Source: Caballeronia sp. SEWSISQ10-4 2 (GTDB lineage: Bacteria > Pseudomonadota > Gammaproteobacteria > Burkholderiales > Burkholderiaceae). From it: 64,000 bases of DNA. Where the stretch lies: the NCBI RefSeq assembly GCF_030464885.1, contig NZ_JALPRJ010000034.1, forward strand, positions 31,481 to 95,480. The letters run 5' to 3'. The position numbers and the translations under genes were made by a program. Every line of letters starts with the position of its first letter. The first letter of the stretch is position 1. The notes under the pieces are model-generated. The model was not told the origin of the DNA. It saw only the letters and a program-made list of their open reading frames with translations, and did no database searches. Of this stretch, positions 34,344-42,525 are shown in pieces.

Positions 34344-35180
34344 TTGGCCAAAAAACCGGATCTCGATGATTATCGCGTGCCGTATTTCGACGGTAAGAAA
34401 TTCAAGCCGTTCGATCTTGCTGCCATCGATACCGCAGCGAAGCCGTTTTCGCTGGGGACGAAAGATCAGGATCGTGTGCGTTTGAGCGAGTTGGGCGCCG
34501 CACTAGATCAATTGCAGGAGAAGCTGCACGCGCAACGCACGCAGCGCGTTTTACTCATTCTGCAAGGCATGGATACGAGCGGCAAGGACGGTACCGTTCG
34601 CAGCGTATTTCATGAAGTCGATCCGCTCGGTTTGCGCATCGTGCCGTTCAAGGCGCCTTCCGAACGCGAAGCCGCGCACGATTTTCTCTGGCGTGTTCAT
34701 TCGCAGGTGCCGGCCGCGGGCGAGTTCGCCATTTTCAATCGCAGCCAATACGAAGACGTGCTCGTGCCGCGGGTGCTGAAACAGATCGATCAGCAAGAAT
34801 GTGAACGTCGTTATCGGCAGATTCGCGAGTTCGAAGCGCTGCTCGCTGACAACGGCACGACGATCGTGAAGTGCTTTCTGCATATATCGAAGGACGAGCA
34901 GCGAGCGCGATTACAGGCGCGTATCGATACTCCGGAGAAGCACTGGAAGTTCGACCCATCGGATCTCGAAGCCCGCAAACTCTGGGACGATTATCGCCAG
35001 TCTTATCAAGACGCACTGGGCGCGACATCGACGCAGATTGCACCGTGGTTCGTGATTCCCGCCGATTCGAAGACGCACCGCAACGTGATGGTTGCGGAGT
35101 TGATGGTGCGCATGCTGCAGGGATTGAAGCTCGAATATCCGCCGGCGAAAGAGTCGCTGAAAGGGATCAAGGTCGAGTAG
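34344..35180 (+). CDS. ppk2: polyphosphate kinase 2 family protein
   Basis: 278 residues from a TTG at 34344, supported by GGGAG seven bases upstream and no nearby in-frame ATG. PPK2 enzymes use polyphosphate to phosphorylate nucleoside mono- or diphosphates. Walker A is GMDTSGKDG (75-83), the Walker B/lid region FNRSQYEDVLVPRV (131 on) and the lid FDPSDLEAR. A single PPK2 domain of this size suggests class I or III; which nucleotide it prefers is not decidable here. xthA follows 24 bases later. Confidence 0.9.
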   Translation: MAKKPDLDDYRVPYFDGKKFKPFDLAAIDTAAKPFSLGTKDQDRVRLSELGAALDQLQEKLHAQRTQRVLLILQGMDTSGKDGTVRSVFHEVDPLGLRIVPFKAPSEREAAHDFLWRVHSQVPAAGEFAIFNRSQYEDVLVPRVLKQIDQQECERRYRQIREFEALLADNGTTIVKCFLHISKDEQRARLQARIDTPEKHWKFDPSDLEARKLWDDYRQSYQDALGATSTQIAPWFVIPADSKTHRNVMVAELMVRMLQGLKLEYPPAKESLKGIKVE

Positions 35181-35204
35181 TTCACCAACATACAAGGATG
35201 CTTC

Positions 35205-35978
35205 ATGTTTCGTGTCATCACCGCTAATTTGAACGGCATTCGGTCGGCCGCCAAGAAGGGTTTTTTCGATTGGTTCGGCGAGCAGGATGCCGACGTCGTC
35301 TGTGTGCAGGAGATCAAGTGCGCGCAGGACGACCTGACGCCGGAGTTTCTTGCGCCGCATGGCTTTCAGGGTTACTTCCAGCACGCAGTGAAGAAAGGAT
35401 ATTCAGGCGCAGGGCTTTATACGAAGCACGAGCCGGATGAGGTGATCATTGGGTTCGGGAGTGAAGAGTTTGATCCTGAAGGGCGTTATGTGGAGGCGCG
35501 CTTTGGGGATCTATCGGTGATCTCGGTATATGTGCCTTCGGGGTCCAGCGGTGAAGAACGGCAGCAGGCCAAGTACCGGTTCATGGACGAGTTCATGCCG
35601 CATCTTGAAGAGATAGCCAAGAAGCGAGAAGTGATTTTGTGCGGCGACGTGAACATCGTGCACAAAGAAATCGACATCAAGAACTGGAAGAGCAACCAGA
35701 AGAACTCGGGTTGCCTGCCGGAGGAGCGCGCGTGGCTCACGCAACTCTTTGACGAAAAGGCTTACGTCGATGTCTTCAGAACGCTCGATCAGCGGCCTGA
35801 GCAATATACATGGTGGAGTAATCGCGGCCAGGCTTACGCGAAGAACGTGGGGTGGCGCATCGACTACCAGATCGCGACGAAGGGTGTTGCGGACACGGCG
35901 ACGGCCACGTCTGTTTTCCGCGATATCAAGTTCAGCGATCACGCGCCGCTGATTATTGATTACGACTGGAAGGTTTAA
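35205..35978 (+). CDS. xthA: exodeoxyribonuclease III / AP endonuclease
   Basis: 257 residues. Repairs abasic sites and trims 3' blocks. EEP-fold motifs are complete: TANLNGIRSA (Asn), CVQEIKC (metal Glu), CGDVNIVH (Asp/Asn), RIDYQIAT and FSDHAPL (Asp-His). ACAAGGATGC gives an SD near the ATG. The gene overlaps the stop of the convergent M48 peptidase gene by four bases. Confidence 0.95.
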   Translation: MFRVITANLNGIRSAAKKGFFDWFGEQDADVVCVQEIKCAQDDLTPEFLAPHGFQGYFQHAVKKGYSGAGLYTKHEPDEVIIGFGSEEFDPEGRYVEARFGDLSVISVYVPSGSSGEERQQAKYRFMDEFMPHLEEIAKKREVILCGDVNIVHKEIDIKNWKSNQKNSGCLPEERAWLTQLFDEKAYVDVFRTLDQRPEQYTWWSNRGQAYAKNVGWRIDYQIATKGVADTATATSVFRDIKFSDHAPLIIDYDWKV

Positions 35979-36898
35979 AGCCGCGGTTTTTTGAACCGAC
36001 CCATTCCCGCGTAATTCGGCAACTGGTCCACCGTCTTCCCGATCGCTTTTGCGTAGAGCGGCATCATGTCGGGCAAGCGCTTCATCAGATCGTGTACGCG
36101 TGCCGCGCCAAACGGATGCATCCAGATAAAACCGTTCGGTGTGCGCCGCGTGCGCGCATCAATCTTCTTCCATAACGTTACGGCAGCGCGCGGATCGTAA
36201 CCCGCACGCGACGCAATCTCGCTACCGATCACATCGGCTTCGGTTTCATCGGCGGGTGTATATCGCATGGCCAGCAATTGCTCGCCAATACCGAGCGTGG
36301 TCGAGCTGATATCGGCGAAACCGAATAGCGGCGGAATCGTTCCCGTGCTCAGTTGCGCCGCCTGCTGACGACCCAGCCGGTCACGCGCATGCTCGCGCAA
36401 CGCGTGCGCAATCTCGTGGCCGATCATCATGCCGAGTTCGTTATCGTCGAGACGCAGCCGCTCGATCAGCCCGCTATAAATCACAATCTTGCCGCCCGGC
36501 AGGCAATACATGCGGATCTCGTCCGAGCGCACCACGTTGACTTCCCACTTCCAGTTCTTCGAGCGGTCGTTCCACTTCAGCGCAAATGGAATCTCGCGAT
36601 TGGCAACATCGCGTGCGCGTTTCACGAGCGGATTGTCATCGCCGAGAAGGTGCTTCGTGCGGCGGGCTTCGCGCAGGATTTGAGCGTATTCATCGGCGGA
36701 CTGCTGTTCCAATGTCGCCGATGGAATCAGGTTGCGGAACAACGCCGCATTGCCAAAACGGATCTGGTCGCTAGCCGCGGAATACGGCGCTTGTGAAGCG
36801 GCCGGTGAAGCCGGCGCTGCATCGGCCGCCGCGAAGGTCAGGCCAGCATGTAGCGTCGCGGCGTATGCCATGGTGCGGAATAGGGCGTGCACCTTCAT
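35975..36898 (-). CDS. exported M48 family metallopeptidase
   Basis: 307 residues from the ATG at 36898, which overlaps the upstream permease stop as ATGA; METHP could add five residues. A signal peptide occupies about 1-27 (AAADAA cleavage region) with no lipobox cysteine. The zinc site is IGHEIAHALREHARDR, and ETEADVIGSEIA supplies the third ligand. Related to LoiP/YggG- or BepA-type periplasmic quality-control proteases. The overlap with an AmpG-like permease suggests a cell-envelope role, as inference. Confidence 0.9.
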   Translation of the reverse strand: MKVHALFRTMAYAATLHAGLTFAAADAAPASPAASQAPYSAASDQIRFGNAALFRNLIPSATLEQQSADEYAQILREARRTKHLLGDDNPLVKRARDVANREIPFALKWNDRSKNWKWEVNVVRSDEIRMYCLPGGKIVIYSGLIERLRLDDNELGMMIGHEIAHALREHARDRLGRQQAAQLSTGTIPPLFGFADISSTTLGIGEQLLAMRYTPADETEADVIGSEIASRAGYDPRAAVTLWKKIDARTRRTPNGFIWMHPFGAARVHDLMKRLPDMMPLYAKAIGKTVDQLPNYAGMGRFKKPRL

Positions 36899-38181
36899 CG
36901 GATGGGTCTCCATGGCGCGATTTTCGGCAACAGTAACATGCCCGGAATCGACAGCGCAGCGCAGATCATGAAGTACTCGAACCAGCCGGTTTGCGCGACC
37001 ACAAAGCCGCTCGATGCCGACGCCAGGGTCCGCGGCACCGAAGCGAGGCTCGTAAAGAGCGCGAATTGCGTGGCGGTATAACGCGGATCGGTCGTGCTCG
37101 CAATGTAAGCCACGAAGGCCGCCGTGGTGAGGCCAGTGGCAAACGTCTCGAAGCCATAGAGCGCGGCCAGCGCCACGGGCGATGGCCCGATTTTCGCCAG
37201 CCACGCAAAGCCGAGCGTGGACACGATCTGCAGCACGCCGAAGATCCAGAGCCCGCGCCCAATACCGATCTTCACCAGCCACACGCCACCGATAATCCCG
37301 CCCGCCAGGCTCGCCCAGAACGCCACCGTTTTCGCGATCACACCGATCTGCGTTTTGTTGAAGCCGATATCGAGGAAAAACGACGTGGAGAGCGTAGTCG
37401 CCATCGTGTCGCCGAGCTTGTACAGGAAGATGAAACCGAGAATCAGCAGCGCCGTGCGCCAACCGTCCCGAGCGATGAATTCGCGAAACGGTTGAATAAT
37501 GGCATCGCGCAGATTCTTGGGCGGTGTGCCATGAATTTCGGGTTCCTTGACCACGAGCGTCAACACCATGCCAGGCAGCATGAACACAGCGGTGACGACG
37601 AACACAGTGGACCACGGTAAATGATCGGCGAGAATGAGCCCGAGCGAGCCGGGGATGAGCGCCGCGATCTTGTACGCATTCACGAAGACCGCGTTGCCGA
37701 GTCCCTGCTCGGTATCGGCGAGGAGTTCGCGTCGGTACGCATCGATCGCAATATCCTGGCTCGCACCAAAAAACGCCACGAGCGCGGTCAGCGCGGCGAC
37801 GGTCCAGATCTCATCTTTCGGCGATATAAACCCCAGCGCGCCAATCGCCACCGCCACCAACAACTGCGTGACGAGCATCCAGCCGCGCCGCCGTCCCGGC
37901 CGCCAGCCGGGAAGACGCGGCACGTAGCGGTCCATCAGCGGCGCCCAGATGAATTTCCAGGTGTAAGGGAACTGGATCAGTGCAAACAGGCCGATTTCCT
38001 TCAGGTTCACACCTTCAGTGCGCAACCACGCTTGCACCAGATAGATGAGCGTGAAGAGCGGCAACCCTGACGTGAAGCCGAGAAACACGCAAATCAGCAT
38101 GCGTTTGTTGAGAAACGCGTGCCAGCCGGGGTGATCTTCGTGAGCGGTAAGAGCGGGCGCCTCGTGTGGCGAGTTGGACAT
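36895..38181 (-). CDS. ampG: AmpG-like muropeptide permease (MFS)
   Basis: 428 residues with about twelve transmembrane segments. The N-terminal FLGFTSGLPLFTLIYLVQAWL and the loop GASQDIAIDAYR match AmpG, which imports anhydromuropeptides for cell-wall recycling and thereby affects AmpC induction. The cytosolic loop near residues 205-230 carries KEPEIHGTPPKNLRDA. It overlaps the downstream M48 peptidase gene. Its own start is 56 bases from the metW stop, so transcription could run on from metXW. Confidence 0.87.
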   Translation of the reverse strand: MSNSPHEAPALTAHEDHPGWHAFLNKRMLICVFLGFTSGLPLFTLIYLVQAWLRTEGVNLKEIGLFALIQFPYTWKFIWAPLMDRYVPRLPGWRPGRRRGWMLVTQLLVAVAIGALGFISPKDEIWTVAALTALVAFFGASQDIAIDAYRRELLADTEQGLGNAVFVNAYKIAALIPGSLGLILADHLPWSTVFVVTAVFMLPGMVLTLVVKEPEIHGTPPKNLRDAIIQPFREFIARDGWRTALLILGFIFLYKLGDTMATTLSTSFFLDIGFNKTQIGVIAKTVAFWASLAGGIIGGVWLVKIGIGRGLWIFGVLQIVSTLGFAWLAKIGPSPVALAALYGFETFATGLTTAAFVAYIASTTDPRYTATQFALFTSLASVPRTLASASSGFVVAQTGWFEYFMICAALSIPGMLLLPKIAPWRPIR

Positions 38182-38237
38182 ATTGAACAGGTCTGAAGCA
38201 GTGAGCGGTGCGCGAGCAGCGAACCGGCAAGCTCAGT

Positions 38238-38846
38238 TCAGCTTCGCTTCACGCGATAGACCGCAAGGCTACCACGCCAGTTCGCGCCCCACCGGATGGA
38301 CTGCCCGCCATGCAGCACGGCGCGATCGAGGATTTCGATACCCACTTCCGGCGCCAGTGCCTCGAAATCCCTGATGGTGAGAACGCGCACGTTCGGCGTG
38401 TTATGCCATTGATACGGCAGCGTTTTCGACACCGGCATGCGCCCCTGCAACACCGTGAGCCGATGCTGCCAGTAACCGAAGTTAGGAAACGACACGATGC
38501 ATTCGCGCCCCACGCGCACGGTTTCACGCAGGATCGCGGCGGTTTGATGGATCGTTTGCAGTGTCTGCGACAGGATCGCGAAGTCGAAACTGTCGTCTTC
38601 GAACAGGCGCAAACCGTCTTCCAGGTTCTGCTGGATGACGTTCACGCCCTTTTGCGCGCAGGCGAGCACGCCGGCGTCGTTGATTTCGATACCGTAGCCC
38701 GTGACATCGAGCTCTTCGGCGAGCAGCGAGAGCAGCGACCCATCGCCGCAACCGAGATCGAGTACCGATGAGTTTGGTTCAACCCAGCGCGCGATTGCCC
38801 GAAAGTCCGAGCGTAGCGAAAGAGAATCCAGCGTGATTTGGTTCAT
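38238..38846 (-). CDS. metW: methionine biosynthesis protein MetW
   Basis: 202 residues. A class I methyltransferase fold with SAM motif VLDLGCGDGSLL near residue 30 and the MetW hallmarks YGIEINDAGVLACAQKGVNVIQ and FPNFGYWQHR. MetW is required with MetX for homoserine acylation in proteobacteria of this type. It overlaps the metX stop by four bases (ATGA). Confidence 0.95.
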   Translation of the reverse strand: MNQITLDSLSLRSDFRAIARWVEPNSSVLDLGCGDGSLLSLLAEELDVTGYGIEINDAGVLACAQKGVNVIQQNLEDGLRLFEDDSFDFAILSQTLQTIHQTAAILRETVRVGRECIVSFPNFGYWQHRLTVLQGRMPVSKTLPYQWHNTPNVRVLTIRDFEALAPEVGIEILDRAVLHGGQSIRWGANWRGSLAVYRVKRS

Positions 38847-39988
38847 GCGCCCACCTCGGCGGCAATACGTTCGTAATAGGCGCGCATCAGGTTGTGATAA
38901 CGCGCGTCGTCGAGCAGGAAGGCGTCGTGGCCGTGCGGCGCATCGATTTCGGCGTAGCTCACCGTGCGTTTGTGATCGAGCAGCGCTTTCACCAGCTCGC
39001 GAGAGCGCGCAGGCGCGAAACGCCAGTCAGTGGAGAAGCTGGCGATCAGATATTTCGCCGTGGTGTGGGCGAGCGACTTGGTGAGGTCGCCGTCGAAGGC
39101 TTTGGCGGGATCGAAGTAATCCAGCGCGCGCGTGATCAGCAGATACGTGTTCGCATCGAAGTATTCGGCGAATTTATCGCCTTGGTATCTCAAGTACGAC
39201 TCCACCTCGAATTCGACATCGAAGTTGAAGTTGTACGCATCCACAGCGCCTTCCGCACGACGCAATGCGCGGCCGAATTTCGCGGCCATGTCGTCATCCG
39301 ACAGATACGTGATGTGGCCGATCATGCGCGCCACGCGCAATCCGCGACGCGGCTTGATGCCATGCGCGTAGTAATCACCGCCGTGGAAATCGGGATCGGA
39401 GAGGATGGCGGAGCGCGCGACTTCGTTGAACGCAATGTTCTGCGCGGAAAGCTTGGGCGTCGATGCCACCACGATGCAATGCGCCACGCGATCCGGATAC
39501 ATCATGCTCCAGGCCAAAGCCTGCATGCCGCCGAGGCTGCCGCCCATGACCGCGGCGAACCGTTCGATACCGTATTGGTCCGCCACACGAGCTTGCGCGT
39601 GCACCCAGTCTTCGACCGTGACGACAGGAAAACTCGCGCCGTAGGGTTTGCCGGTCGCAGCCTTCACGCTCATCGGTCCGGTCGAGCCGAAACACGAGCC
39701 GAGATTGTTGATGCCGATGACGAAGAAGCGGTTGGTATCGAGCGGTTTGCCGGGACCGACCATGTTGTCCCACCAGCCGACGTTCTTGGGGTCATCGGCG
39801 TAGACGCCTGCTACGTGATGCGAGGCGTTCAAAGCGTGGCACACCAGCACGGCGTTCGAGCGGGCAGCGTTGAGCGTGCCGTAGGTTTCGACGACGAGAT
39901 CGTAGTCACCGAGCAAACTGCCATTCTGCATGCGCAGCGGTTCGGTGAAATGCAGTGTTTGGGGAGTGACAATGCCGATTGATTCCAT
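38843..39988 (-). CDS. metX: homoserine O-acyltransferase MetX
   Basis: 381 residues of alpha/beta-hydrolase fold. The nucleophile elbow is MGGSLGGM (Ser151), the oxyanion region NNLGSCFGSTGP, and the His lies in DAPHGHDAFLL near the C terminus. It starts methionine synthesis from homoserine. MetX enzymes paired with MetW are commonly succinyl-specific in proteobacteria, so O-succinyltransferase is more likely than acetyl, but the deciding residues were not tested. Translationally coupled to metW. Confidence 0.95.
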   Translation of the reverse strand: MESIGIVTPQTLHFTEPLRMQNGSLLGDYDLVVETYGTLNAARSNAVLVCHALNASHHVAGVYADDPKNVGWWDNMVGPGKPLDTNRFFVIGINNLGSCFGSTGPMSVKAATGKPYGASFPVVTVEDWVHAQARVADQYGIERFAAVMGGSLGGMQALAWSMMYPDRVAHCIVVASTPKLSAQNIAFNEVARSAILSDPDFHGGDYYAHGIKPRRGLRVARMIGHITYLSDDDMAAKFGRALRRAEGAVDAYNFNFDVEFEVESYLRYQGDKFAEYFDANTYLLITRALDYFDPAKAFDGDLTKSLAHTTAKYLIASFSTDWRFAPARSRELVKALLDHKRTVSYAEIDAPHGHDAFLLDDARYHNLMRAYYERIAAEVGA

Positions 39989-40269
39989 TCATTCCGCCTA
40001 GAGAAAACAGGGCGGCTAAACGGCGTCGGCGATGCGCGGCGAGAGATAAGCGGCGCGGCTGACAACCTCTTTAGCCGCATTTATAGTGAACCGGGACAGG
40101 GTTCGCGCGCCCGCAATCGAGTCAGCAAATCGGCGCGATGAAACAAATCAAGATAACGATGAAGTATATCGGAAAAACGGGAAAGGGAGGCGCAGCGCGG
40201 CCCGGAGCAGCGCGACAGCGATGCAGTTTGAAGTCCGTATTACTTGAAAGAAACCCCCGTAGGTCTTGT

Positions 40270-40974
40270 TCAACCGAGATTGCGCAAGCCCTTCAACGAG
40301 CGGATCTTGAGATCGATGTAATGCGGCCGTCCGCTACTGGGCGACCGAAGGGACTGGGCGCCGCTGGCATTTGCAACCGACGGCAGATGCCCCGTAATCC
40401 AGACCGTGCGAATCCCCAAACGCTTATAGCGTTTCAAATGCCCACGTGTGTCTTCAACAAGAACCGCATCGGAAAGCGGCACGTGAGCGAGCCGCATTGC
40501 GCGCCGAAGCATGGCCGCGTCGGGCTTCGCGCGCCAGTACCCACTGCGATCCTGCATATCTTCAATGGCGATAACGCGTTCAAACAGCCTGGCGATACCC
40601 AGCTCATTAAGCACCGCGTGTGCATAAACCGAAGGCGCATTGGTCAACACGATCTTCCGGCCCGGCAGCCCACGGATCATCCGTGCGAGGCCGCGTTCGG
40701 CGCGAACCATCGAGCCAAGATCGGCGAAGGTATGCACGACGCGCAGGAAATCGGCGGCATCGACGGGATGATGGCGCACCAGGCCGAGCAAGGTGGCGCC
40801 GTATCGCTGCGTATAACCGGTCCGCAACCGGTTGGCTTCATCGATGTCGACGCCCAGACGGTCAATGATGTACTGCGTCATCCCGCGATTGATGGCGGGA
40901 AAGATCTCATGCGACGCGTGGTGCAACGTGTTGTCGAGATCGAACAACCAGACGGGGCGCCCGTGCGTCTTCAT
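40270..40974 (-). CDS. HAD-type pyrimidine 5'-nucleotidase family protein
   Basis: 234 residues from the ATG at 40974; a TTG overlapping the argB stop is less likely. HAD motifs: DLDNTLHHA (Asp12, Asp14), LTNAPS, the motif III Lys in RAKPDAAM, and VLVEDTRGHLKRYK. It resembles the Sdt1/PynA-like nucleotidases usually located next to argB in Burkholderiaceae. The 281 bases beyond, up to metX, hold no gene that I can see. Confidence 0.85.
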   Translation of the reverse strand: MKTHGRPVWLFDLDNTLHHASHEIFPAINRGMTQYIIDRLGVDIDEANRLRTGYTQRYGATLLGLVRHHPVDAADFLRVVHTFADLGSMVRAERGLARMIRGLPGRKIVLTNAPSVYAHAVLNELGIARLFERVIAIEDMQDRSGYWRAKPDAAMLRRAMRLAHVPLSDAVLVEDTRGHLKRYKRLGIRTVWITGHLPSVANASGAQSLRSPSSGRPHYIDLKIRSLKGLRNLG

Positions 40975-41033
40975 TCGGCGCCTACCAGCACGCGCCAAGC
41001 CGCTCCCGCTCCGGTCGCCAGCGGAATCCACGT

Positions 41034-41933
41034 TCAATGTGAGCGGATCATCGTGCCGAACGGCTGTTCGGTCAGGATCTCGAGCAATACCGAATGCTCG
41101 ATCCGCCCATCGATGATGTGCACCGAGCGCACGCCGCTCTTCGCCGCGTCAAGCGCTGATGAAATCTTGGGCAGCATGCCGCCGGAAATGGTGCCGTCGG
41201 CAAACAGTGCGTCGATCTCGCGCGCCGACAGATCGGTCAGCAAGTTGCCTTCCTTGTCCATCACGCCGGGAATGTTGGTCATCATCACGAGCTTCTCGGC
41301 GTTCAGCACCACGGCGAGTTTGCCCGCGACCAGATCGGCGTTGATGTTGTACGACAAACCATCTTCACCAAAGCCGATTGGCGAGATGACCGGAATGAAC
41401 GCGTCGTCCTGCAGCGCCTTCACCACGGCCGGATTGATGGCTTCGACTTCACCCACCTGACCGATATCAATGAATTCACCTGGATTGTCGCGATCCGGCA
41501 TGAGCAGTTTGCGCGCGTGGATCAGGCCGCCGTCCTTGCCGGTGAGACCGACCGCGTGGCCGCCGAAATGATTGATCAGCGTGACGATGTCCTGCTGCAC
41601 TTCGCCGCCAAGCACCCATTCGACGACTTCCATCGTCTCTTCGTCGGTGACGCGCATGCCCTGGATAAACGTGCCCTGCTTGCCGATCTTCTTGAGCGCC
41701 TGGTCGATCTGCGGACCGCCGCCGTGCACGATCACCGGATTGATGCCAACCAGTTTCAGCAGGATCACGTCGCGCGCGAAACCTTGTTTCAGGCGCTCCT
41801 CGGTCATGGCATTGCCGCCGTATTTGATCACGATCGTCTTGCCGTGATACTGGCGAATATAGGGCAACGCCTCGGCCAGGATTTCGGCTTTCAGGGTCGG
41901 CGCGATCTGCGTAAGGTCGGGAAGCTCGGACAT
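41034..41933 (-). CDS. argB: acetylglutamate kinase
   Basis: 299 residues. Phosphorylates N-acetylglutamate in arginine synthesis. The amino-acid kinase fold shows VIKYGGNAM (ATP), VIVHGGGPQID (acetylglutamate) and FGGHAVGLTGKDGG; ADLVAGKLA is in the nucleotide region. The N-terminal helix of about 25 residues (ILAEALPYIRQYHGKT) is typical of arginine-sensitive hexameric enzymes, so feedback inhibition is likely. First gene ahead of the HAD gene. Confidence 0.96.
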   Translation of the reverse strand: MSELPDLTQIAPTLKAEILAEALPYIRQYHGKTIVIKYGGNAMTEERLKQGFARDVILLKLVGINPVIVHGGGPQIDQALKKIGKQGTFIQGMRVTDEETMEVVEWVLGGEVQQDIVTLINHFGGHAVGLTGKDGGLIHARKLLMPDRDNPGEFIDIGQVGEVEAINPAVVKALQDDAFIPVISPIGFGEDGLSYNINADLVAGKLAVVLNAEKLVMMTNIPGVMDKEGNLLTDLSAREIDALFADGTISGGMLPKISSALDAAKSGVRSVHIIDGRIEHSVLLEILTEQPFGTMIRSH

Positions 41934-42190
41934 GGCGGCGATAAGGCGAAGAGCAGTTTAAACAGGCGGAATTGTACAGGAGTGACGCGCTGCATCAGGC
42001 GTTTCCGATAGCATTCCGGCGACGGGTGAAAGTTGGCGTCCGGCTGCACCAGTATGGGGTTGGCACGTGAAATAATGATGCGGTCGAGCGTGTGCCGATG
42101 GACCAAAAACGTGGCGCATCGGCAACGGCTGCATTGCGCGAAACGCTGCTCGCGACTGCGTGGTTCGTTTTCAAAAGGCTGGCCCCGAAC

Positions 42191-42385
42191 ATGAATTCCA
42201 CCGATCCCGCTCCCCAACGCTGCGCTCAGTGCGGCGCGCAGTTCCGCTGCGGCCAGCAAATGGGCGACGCCGAATGCTGGTGCGCATCACTTCCGGCTTT
42301 GCGGGCCGACCGGTTGAATCCACGCATGACATGCCTTTGTCCGGATTGTCTGCGTGAAGAAACGCAACGTAGCATAAACGTGTGA
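42191..42385 (+). CDS. small cysteine-rich CWC-family protein
   Basis: 64 residues from the ATG at 42191. The pattern CAQCGAQFRCG...AECWCASLP...CLCPDCL is the hallmark of the cysteine-rich CWC family, a probable metal-binding knuckle of unknown function. The open frame extends upstream without similarity. It is divergent from argB, and a terminator follows 60 bases after its stop. Confidence 0.8.
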   Translation: MNSTDPAPQRCAQCGAQFRCGQQMGDAECWCASLPALRADRLNPRMTCLCPDCLREETQRSINV

Positions 42386-42447
42386 ACGTCGTGATTTTCG
42401 CGATTTCTCGGTGGCATTGCCGTGCTTGCCGGAGTCTTCAAACTCAC

Positions 42448-42482
42448 AAAAAAACGGCGATTCGTTGCCGAACCGCCGTTTT
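42448..42482. terminator. hairpin terminator between the CWC gene and the TPR remnant
   Basis: AAAACGGCG / CGCCGTTTT (42451-42459, 42474-42482) extended by an inner TTCG / CGAA helix with a TTGC loop and an A-C mismatch. A-run before and T-run after allow use in both directions. Confidence 0.8.
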
Positions 42483-42490
42483 ATGCCGAG

Positions 42491-42524
42491 TTAAAACCTA
42501 CAAGCTCTTAAAACCTACAAGCTC
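42491..42524. repeat. perfect tandem 17-mer duplication
   Basis: TTAAAACCTACAAGCTC occurs twice in direct succession, ending one base before the last codon of the TPR remnant. Confidence 0.9.
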
Positions 42525-42525
42525 C

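Noticed and set aside
36899..37615. Extending the M48 peptidase upstream to give a 546-residue protein
   Set aside because: The extension lies entirely inside the AmpG-like permease in another frame and lacks similarity; the ATG at 36898 has a signal peptide directly after it.
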